From assembly GCA_016906335.1 (NCBI GenBank), contig JADEYG010000007.1, positions 124,001 to 188,000 of the forward strand: a stretch of 64,000 nt of DNA, written 5' to 3'. Under the pieces are notes generated by a model, which saw nothing but the letters and a program-made list of their open reading frames with translations, did not search any database and was not told the origin of the DNA. Positions 58,049-64,000 of this stretch are shown here, piece after piece. Numbering within the stretch: position 1 is the stretch's first letter; every line of letters starts with the position of its first letter. The position numbers and the translations under genes are program-made. The DNA is from Novakomyces olei (Eukaryota > Ascomycota > Novakomycetes > Novakomycetales > Novakomycetaceae).

Positions 58049-60236
58049 ATGGCCGACTACGTTTCTCTGCTGGGCGCAGAGAACGATGCCGACAAAAGCT
58101 GGCGAAAGTATGATGATTATATTGGCGCAAGGGTATTCTACTCGGGCTTTGTTGCCCAGATGAGATCCAAGATACTCGCGAATCCAAGGGGTGAGAAAAT
58201 ACATATCAATGCCAATTGGGCTTATCAAAACAGTCGTTTCTGAGATTAACAAGGATGCGGAGGGGGCCAAAAAACGACGGGGACAAGTAAACCGGATTCT
58301 TGATGGAATGATGGCTCGAATGGAATCTAAACGGTACCTTCGATTTGCCGCTTGGCTGGTAGATAATATATTTGCCCGGGTTTATGAGCAGGCATGTGAT
58401 TGAATTGGTGACCACGTTTTCTTACAGCTTTTTTAGGGAGTCGTCATGCCTCGAGTTGATATGGAACGTCTACTGCAATTGGCCAAACAAGCCCAGGAAC
58501 AGAGAGTGTCACTCGTGTTTTTGCCGAGCCACAAGTCTCATGCGGATTATGTCACGTTACATTTAGTGCTTTTGCGACTGGGCATTTCGCTGCCTGCTGT
58601 AATTGCGGGAGAAAACCTTAATTTTGCTGTTATTGGGTCATTTTTGACGAGCATGGGAGCATTCTTTATTCGAAGAGAATTCAACACACCCGACTCGGCG
58701 CTGTATCGAGCAGTTTGCGCGTCTTATATTGAAGAGCTGCTTTGCAGCGGTTTAAATATAGAATGGTTTATTGAAGGCCAGCGATCCCGGTCAGGGAAGC
58801 TTAATACCCCCAAACTCGGAATTTTGAAGATGCTGCTGGATATTCTGGAGAACAATAGTAATATCAAAGATGCTTGGCTGGTACCCGTATCATTAGGCTA
58901 TGATAATGTACTGGAAGCCAAGACTTATGTAGAAGAACTGAGCGGCCGGGAAAAACGACCAGAGACTTTTGCTTCTATGCTTCGGAGTGCGGGAAAAATG
59001 AACCTTCACATGGGCTCTATATCGATGCGGTTCTCGAACTGTATATCTGTTCGTAAATACGTGGCACAAGCGCAGGGTAAAGACTGTTTGCAAAGCCTTG
59101 CTTACCGTGTAAGATTTGATTGTATTTTCATCATGTGCTAGAGTTGACTTTTCTGTCGTCTAACCAGGTAGATTCTCGCAGACATAAACGATGCTGCCGT
59201 CATTCTGCCGTCTGCCCTGGTAGGCACGGTAATTCTGACCGCACGGGGCCGAGGAATCGATTGGCAGACGCTTGTTGACCGTGTTCGTGAACTGGCTCTT
59301 GATATAAGGAGAAGGGGCTACCTTATCGCCGATGTCACCTACAAGGACCCAGAGCTTGTCATTAAGAAAGTACTGCCAACAATGAGGCAGATTGTTTCGG
59401 AAAAGGACGAGTATCTCGTGCCCATACTCGTTCCGGAAGACCGTTTCCGCCTGAGCCTTGGTCGTAATCAAATTGCACATATATACTTGCCCGAATCCTT
59501 GACCTGTGCAGCCGTGTATGGTGGAGCTTCCCGGCAAATTACGCTAGAGTTTGTATACAATCAGACCCGTTTCCTCTCCAAAATCCTTCAGCAAGAGTTT
59601 ATATATCCAAGCGATCGGCTTGATGCCAATTTGCAGGCGGCTCTCTTACAACTGCAAAAAGACCATGTGCTTACTGTGCAAAAGGGCACAGTGTCTGTGA
59701 GCGATATGGAGCTGTCGAGAGGCAGCTATTTGTTTTATTTTTACTCGTCCCTTATATGGCCCTTTTTAGACGCGTTTTACCTGGCTTGTATTTCGCTGCT
59801 CATGCTACTACCCCTCCCGGGAGTCTATGAGCACCGGTCATTCGTGCCCCTGCGTCGGTACATCAAGACTCTGCAGAAAATGGGAATGTCCTTGTTTTAT
59901 TCGGGAGAGCTAAACTACGTAGAAAGCATCAACGTCGAAAGTGCGTCAAACGCGATTGAATGGTTACTGCGAAACGGGATTTTGCAACTCGCCAAAGGTG
60001 ATTCTAGAAAGGATTATGCGATCCGTTTACCTCTAGAGTTGTATGTGGCTCTGGAGGAAAAGCCTCCAAACGAAAAGCCTCAAACAGAAAAGAGCCTTAT
60101 TCTGCAATTGATCGACGGAATCAATGTATCCCGTCTTCGACCTTCTGCTTTGAATCCAAAGCAATCCTTTTCCCCTCGTGTTTGTGATATTGTGAAAAAA
60201 GCAGCATTAGATCTGCATATACATAATAAATTGTAG
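58049..60236 (+). CDS. PlsB/GPAM-type glycerol-3-phosphate (or DHAP) acyltransferase
   Basis: Acyltransferase of the bacterial PlsB/animal GPAM-GNPAT family, making lysophosphatidate or acyl-DHAP. Exons 58049-58190, 58234-58391, 58437-59108 and 59172-60236 total 678 aa. All four acyltransferase motifs are present: I, HKSHADY (H-X4-D); II, GAFFIRR; III, FIEGQRSRSGK; IV, VPVSLGYDNV. Two hydrophobic stretches at LIWPFLDAFYLACISLLMLL suggest membrane attachment. The second intron appears to begin GC rather than GT (CAG followed by GCATGT) and is 45 nt; using a GT donor instead would lose the VYEQ segment. Yeast Gat1/Gat2 enzymes belong to a different branch, so this points to a mitochondrial or peroxisomal route. 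Choice of acceptor cannot be made from sequence. Confidence 0.9.
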
Positions 60237-60402
60237 CATTTGTCATGCACTCTGCACCCCTATAAACAAGCCATTTCGTACCACTCATGCAAAGGCAGTT
60301 TTAAGCCTAGACCAGGCAGTTTAAATGCCTAGACCAGGCAGTTTTAAAGCCTGGACTACCAGCGAAGCTCCATACAAATTTACAATATTGATCCAGATCC
60401 AT
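60237..60402. repeat. Convergent spacer with three palindrome-like tandem repeats
   Basis: Positions about 60291-60357 carry three copies of an AGGCAGTTTTAAGCCTAGACC-like unit of 22-25 bp; each unit is itself a near-palindrome around TTTAAA. They lie between the stop codons of the GPAT and WDR70 genes. Confidence 0.75.
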
Positions 60403-62202
60403 CTAATCCAGAGCGCCGTGTCCCCGTTTCATAGACCCACGGTTCTTGTCGTTGGATTTTGTAAAAACAGGATCCTGTTCAGCAACAGCGGCGTACTTCA
60501 AAAGGGCCTCACGTGGATCTTCGTACCTGTACTCATTCCCCTGACGGTGTTTGGCCTCCTCCAGAGCCCGCACGTGCCGGGCGCTATTGACAACTGGTCC
60601 ACGGTACTCTGGCATATGCGCAGCCTGTGGATCAGGTCGCCGTCGACGGCGACCAGTCTCCTCATCGTCAGCAGACCCGTCCATGCCGGACGCGTTGAGG
60701 GCTACATCCGTAGTCAAATGATCCAGATCGTCCACGTGCCTCACCCGCCGGGCCTTTGTGACAGTCTCCAGAGCGCCTTTGAGGGAAGAGTGCTCAGAGA
60801 AAAGGCAAGTAATGCCTCCGTCCGAGCAGCCGACCAGGATTTGATTAATGCGAGAGTGCCAGACAATGCTTACAGCTGCGCCTGTGCCCACACGCAGCTG
60901 CCTCTCAAGCTGCAGACTGTGAGCGTCAAAGAAGCAAACGTTATTATGGCCACTGCAGCCTGTAACTACGGATCGGCTGTCTGGCGAAACGACAACAGCC
61001 GTCTCTGCGTAATCGTTCTGCAGCCCGGTTACTTGCCCAACTGCCGTCTTGAGCTGCCGAGTGTCCCACAGCTTTAGCGTATCGTCTCCTCCTCTGGAGA
61101 AGAGCGAATGGCCGTCAATGGCAAAGGCAAGGGCAGAAGTGGCAGTGCCCGGCGCATGAGCGTCCGGCACTGTCGCCACCGGCCGACCAGAGTGGGCGCC
61201 CCACTGCCACAGGGAAATGGTTCCGTCAGCGGCAGCTGCTGCGATAGTACGGCTGCCGCTGCTGGCATTGGCCTCGGCCGGCGCCCAGGCGACTGCCGTT
61301 ACAGGCTGCCGAGTGGGCGAGTGCAAGTTGCGATGGACATACACGTCTGTCTGGCTGCGTGGACGCGTCGCGTCCCATACGCGTACTGTAGAATCGGCAC
61401 TCGCAGTCACGAAATGCCGCTCGTCACGTGGCCGCCAGCGGCCGCACGTGACTGCAGCGGTATGGCCTTTAGTAGTACGCAGATCGCGGATATAGGGATC
61501 GCCTTTAGCGAAACTGTACACCGTATTGCCGTCCCGATCACACACAATTGCCCTTGCTTCACGTAAAACCAGCAGCCGTGCAGTATTTGATGAATTTGCT
61601 GCATTTACTTTATCATTTACACTATCATTTACACTATCATTTGCTGCTGCTGTACTTGCCGCAGTGTTATAGTCGATACTGTGCACTGGATAATGGCCAA
61701 TATTGTCGCCCGTCTCCCTCGACGGGTCGAGCACAGTTCTGCTCGGCTTCGCTGCCACTGCGCTCATACTCGCAAAGTCCCACAGTTTAACGGTAAAATC
61801 ATACGATCCAGAGTACACCCGGCCGCCGTCCGTGTCGATCGCGAGCGCAGAAACGAGCTTTGTATGGTCGTTCATTGCCAGCGAGTGAGTAATAGGGAAC
61901 GCGTCTGTGTCTGATCCATCGCTAAAGGCACTCTCTCCAGAATCGCTGCCGATCGAGCTGACGGACGCGTCAATTTTACGTGGATTTTCAGGCTCAGCTG
62001 CAGTGCCGGTCGCCTCGCTCACAAACGGCTGAGGGCCGTACGTGTCTGTGTCTGACGACGACGACGACGACGATACTGAGGCTGAGCGTCGGTCGGCAGA
62101 CCGACGTGAGCGGTCCAACTGCTCCCGCACATTCGACTTGGCCGGAATTGGCTGCTTGCCGAAGCCTGACGGAAGGTACGCTCGCAACTGCTCTTCGTCC
62201 AT
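60403..62202 (-). CDS. WDR70: WD40-repeat protein, WDR70 family
   Basis: 599 aa, single exon from ATG 62202. N-terminus: MDEEQLRAYLPSGFGKQ, then a Ser/Asp-rich stretch. Seven WD-type blades follow, with GSYDFTVKLWDF, TASADSTVRVWDA, AAADGTISLWQW, SRGGDDTLKLWDT and CSDGGITCLF. The C-terminal part (MPEYRGPVVN...DPREALLKYAAVAEQDPVFT) is specific for the WDR70/gastrulation-defective group rather than other WD40 proteins. WDR70 acts with CUL4-DDB1 in DNA-break resection and histone H2B ubiquitination. A 12-bp tandem repeat at about 61604-61645 encodes a NDSVNDSVNDKV stretch between blades. It is divergent from the DnaJ gene over 261 bp. Confidence 0.88.
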   Translation of the reverse strand: MDEEQLRAYLPSGFGKQPIPAKSNVREQLDRSRRSADRRSASVSSSSSSSDTDTYGPQPFVSEATGTAAEPENPRKIDASVSSIGSDSGESAFSDGSDTDAFPITHSLAMNDHTKLVSALAIDTDGGRVYSGSYDFTVKLWDFASMSAVAAKPSRTVLDPSRETGDNIGHYPVHSIDYNTAASTAAANDSVNDSVNDKVNAANSSNTARLLVLREARAIVCDRDGNTVYSFAKGDPYIRDLRTTKGHTAAVTCGRWRPRDERHFVTASADSTVRVWDATRPRSQTDVYVHRNLHSPTRQPVTAVAWAPAEANASSGSRTIAAAAADGTISLWQWGAHSGRPVATVPDAHAPGTATSALAFAIDGHSLFSRGGDDTLKLWDTRQLKTAVGQVTGLQNDYAETAVVVSPDSRSVVTGCSGHNNVCFFDAHSLQLERQLRVGTGAAVSIVWHSRINQILVGCSDGGITCLFSEHSSLKGALETVTKARRVRHVDDLDHLTTDVALNASGMDGSADDEETGRRRRRPDPQAAHMPEYRGPVVNSARHVRALEEAKHRQGNEYRYEDPREALLKYAAVAEQDPVFTKSNDKNRGSMKRGHGALD

Positions 62203-62231
62203 GCCGTCAAACTGCAGTTGGCGATAGTGAT

Positions 62232-62354
62232 GGATTTAGGGTTAGTGATAGTGATAGTGACAATATTAGGGTTAGTGATAGTGACAATATTAGGGTTAGT
62301 GATAGTGGCAATATTAGTGATAGTGATAGTGATAATATTAGGGTTAGGGTTAGT
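62232..62354 (+). repeat. TTAGGG-containing minisatellite in the WDR70/DnaJ divergent promoter
   Basis: Five GGGTTAG copies sit within a 24-30-bp repeat (AGGGTTAGTGATAGTGACAATATT type); the last two are in direct tandem. They lie 30-150 bp from the WDR70 ATG. The array is too short and too interrupted to be a telomere end. Confidence 0.7.
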
Positions 62355-62463
62355 AATATTAGATTTTATAATTGAAGGGTTAATTAATAGGATTAACAGG
62401 ATTAATAGAATATAGGCAGAGTGAAGAGCGACACTCGGATCAGGTGCTATTCGCAGACGGGCA

Positions 62464-63786
62464 ATGGCGCAAAATGAAAAGCCGCGTCGCGTAATAGACA
62501 CGCGGCTGTTTGACGCTTCTTACAGGCGGATAGACTGTGAGCAGTGCAGAGCGACTTTAGAGTTTCTGCCAATTCAGGCTTCGGCGGTCGACGAGGCAGT
62601 CGTGTTAAAGTGCTGTCAGTGCGGCGCACTGCTCGCGCCGCCCGACACGTCACCAAAGCCCTCGTCAAAGCCCTCGTCAAAGACCCCAGCGGCCCGGCGC
62701 AAGCGTGGAACGCAAGAAAACCCTATTGAATTAGAGTACTATCACGTCTTGCAGGTGGATGCCACTGCTTCAGCAAACGAAATAAGACGCTCTTACCGCC
62801 GATTGGCGGCCGTTGTGCACCCCGACAAACCCGGCGGGTCGAGTGCAGAATTTTTCAAAATATCAGAGGCCTATTCGGTGCTGTCAAACGAGGACTCGCG
62901 GCGCCGGTACAATGAGTTTGGGAAGGCTAAAGGCGATAAAGCGTCCGCTGCATCTTCTGGACCAGAAGGCAGTGAGGTTGTTGACATGGAGGCCTCTTTG
63001 GCACAGGTTTTTGGTGGCGGGCAGCATGGGCTGTGGCACGATATCGTTGGGGACTTTAGCTTTCTACGAGAAATGAGTGATGTCATGGTCGACGAGACTG
63101 ACGATGAGGAAGGGGACGCGGGGGCTAAAGAGGAACGGGATAAGGTTAGAGAAGCACAGCGGCAACAGCGGCGTGATGAGGAGCGCCGTCTACGCTTGGC
63201 CACTCTGTCTGATAATCTGAGGCAAAAGCTTGATACTTTTGCCATGAGCGACGATTTACCAGCCTTTACGAAACGGTTCAGTCAAGAAGCGCAGGACCTG
63301 AAAGCAGAGTCGTACGGGACAGAGCTCTGCCACGTTGTGGGGCAGATATACGCACTGCAGGCCGCATCGCACCCGCTTAACCCTAACGCGAGCACTTGGT
63401 CTTTGGCGTATCGGGGGTACGTCGCCTCCTTGCGGCTAAAGACGCGTACAGTTACAAGCACCTTTTCCGTTATTCGTAAAGCTTACGCTGTTAAACGCGC
63501 GTTTGAAAAGCTGTCATTAACAACAGAAAAGGAGGCAGATGAAAATGTAAAAAAACAGTTGGAAGAGGACGCGGCAAAGGCGGTTTTCGAGGCGACTTAT
63601 GAGGGCATCCGAAGCGAGCTACTTGGCGTGATTAGCGAAGTGTGCTCTACTGCATTAGCAATCGAGGCGGACCGGGTAGCTGGTATTGCTAACGTTTCGC
63701 ACGATGAACTCGTACAAAGACGAGTCATTGCTCTCGAAACATTAGGCAATATTTACCAGGCAGTGCAGCCAGATCCGGCTCCGTGA
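62464..63786 (+). CDS. DnaJ (Hsp40) protein with C-terminal X domain (Caj1/Djp1-like)
   Basis: 440 aa, single exon. N-terminus has two CxxC pairs (CEQC, then KCCQCGALL) that suggest a small zinc ribbon, followed by a Lys/Ser/Pro linker. J-domain at residues about 90-160: YYHVLQVDATASANEIRRSYRRLA, then the HPD of VVHPDKPGG, and AYSVLSNEDSRRRYNEFG. The C-terminal half is helical, with QIYALQAASHPLNP and FEATYEGIRSELLGVISEVC, matching the DnaJ-X domain of Caj1/Djp1, co-chaperones of Hsp70; Djp1 helps peroxisomal protein import. The zinc ribbon before the J-domain is an extra not usual for Djp1. Confidence 0.85.
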   Translation: MAQNEKPRRVIDTRLFDASYRRIDCEQCRATLEFLPIQASAVDEAVVLKCCQCGALLAPPDTSPKPSSKPSSKTPAARRKRGTQENPIELEYYHVLQVDATASANEIRRSYRRLAAVVHPDKPGGSSAEFFKISEAYSVLSNEDSRRRYNEFGKAKGDKASAASSGPEGSEVVDMEASLAQVFGGGQHGLWHDIVGDFSFLREMSDVMVDETDDEEGDAGAKEERDKVREAQRQQRRDEERRLRLATLSDNLRQKLDTFAMSDDLPAFTKRFSQEAQDLKAESYGTELCHVVGQIYALQAASHPLNPNASTWSLAYRGYVASLRLKTRTVTSTFSVIRKAYAVKRAFEKLSLTTEKEADENVKKQLEEDAAKAVFEATYEGIRSELLGVISEVCSTALAIEADRVAGIANVSHDELVQRRVIALETLGNIYQAVQPDPAP

Positions 63787-64000
63787 TTCATCAACTCTTG
63801 AGAGCTTTGGCCTGTCAGTTGACACACTATAAGCCAAAGAAGCTAGGATCTACTAAAAGATTAGACGGCTTTAATTTTTTAGCATCCTGACGCTATGAAT
63901 TTTTTTTTTTAAATATAATCTTATATTTTTTAATTTTTTTTTTTTTTTCAGGTTCTTTTATTGGTTTTCATTCCTTTAATTTTAATCTTTAATTTTTATT
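63787..64000. other. 3' flank, A/T-rich to window end
   Basis: T-runs at 63900-63911 and about 63937-63948. No gene seen; a possible neighbour lies beyond the window. Confidence 0.5.

Noticed and set aside
62232-62354. Chromosome end (telomere)
   Set aside because: Units are spaced by other sequence and coding genes continue on both sides.

Overview
The window is nuclear DNA of a fungus. Two genes carry Zn(II)2Cys6 clusters. Introns are short, mostly 37-105 nt, with CTAAC/CTAAT branch sites close to the acceptor. A NOL12/Rrp17 homologue, a BLI-3-like protein and chromodomain Ty3/gypsy elements fit the same picture. Complex I is present, because its assembly factor NDUFAF5 is encoded, which argues against a Saccharomyces-like yeast. 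A PlsB/GPAM-type acyltransferase hints at an early-diverging lineage, but I cannot fix the phylum.

Layout. 1-15.8 kb: a partial TauD-type dioxygenase, a Zn2Cys6 regulator, a BLI-3-like flavin protein, an old solo LTR, a reticulon, a Ybp/Alf4/glomulin-like protein, aprataxin, and a large intronless DExH RNA helicase. 15,866-33,900: one 18-kb block of three nested LTR retrotransposons. A Ty1/copia element (minus strand) was hit by a Ty3/gypsy chromovirus (plus strand), which was hit by a second chromovirus (minus strand). Each has a matching 5-bp target duplication, and each LTR pair looks identical except for a microsatellite, so all three insertions look recent. 33.9-64 kb: a dense set of housekeeping genes: LtrA-like membrane protein, a probable small serine-palmitoyltransferase subunit, FIT lipid-droplet protein, NDUFAF5, GNA1, RPL5, RRP17, importin alpha, tubulin cofactor D, mitochondrial uL22m, a second Zn2Cys6 regulator, POP2/CAF1 deadenylase, a PlsB/GPAM-type GPAT, WDR70 and a DnaJ/X-domain protein.

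The host genes are functionally mixed and form no operon-like pathway. Several pairs share divergent promoters (Ybp-like/aprataxin, NDUFAF5/GNA1, RRP17/importin alpha, TBCD/uL22m, TF2/POP2, WDR70/DnaJ). TTAGGG-like blocks occur in three promoters.

The least ordinary material is in the inner chromovirus (20,626-27,529). It carries an antisense ORF with a perfect Zn2Cys6 spacing followed by a basic region and coiled coil, with its own TATA box. Its LTR is a chain of inverted repeats. Its primer-binding region is a 14-nt perfect complement of a site inside its own LTR, which suggests self-priming. The middle chromovirus has an extra ORF ahead of gag. The copia element has a primer site matching the initiator-tRNA anticodon arm. 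Exon boundaries given here were chosen by eye from GT/AG sites, frame continuity and family fit; none is backed by transcript data.
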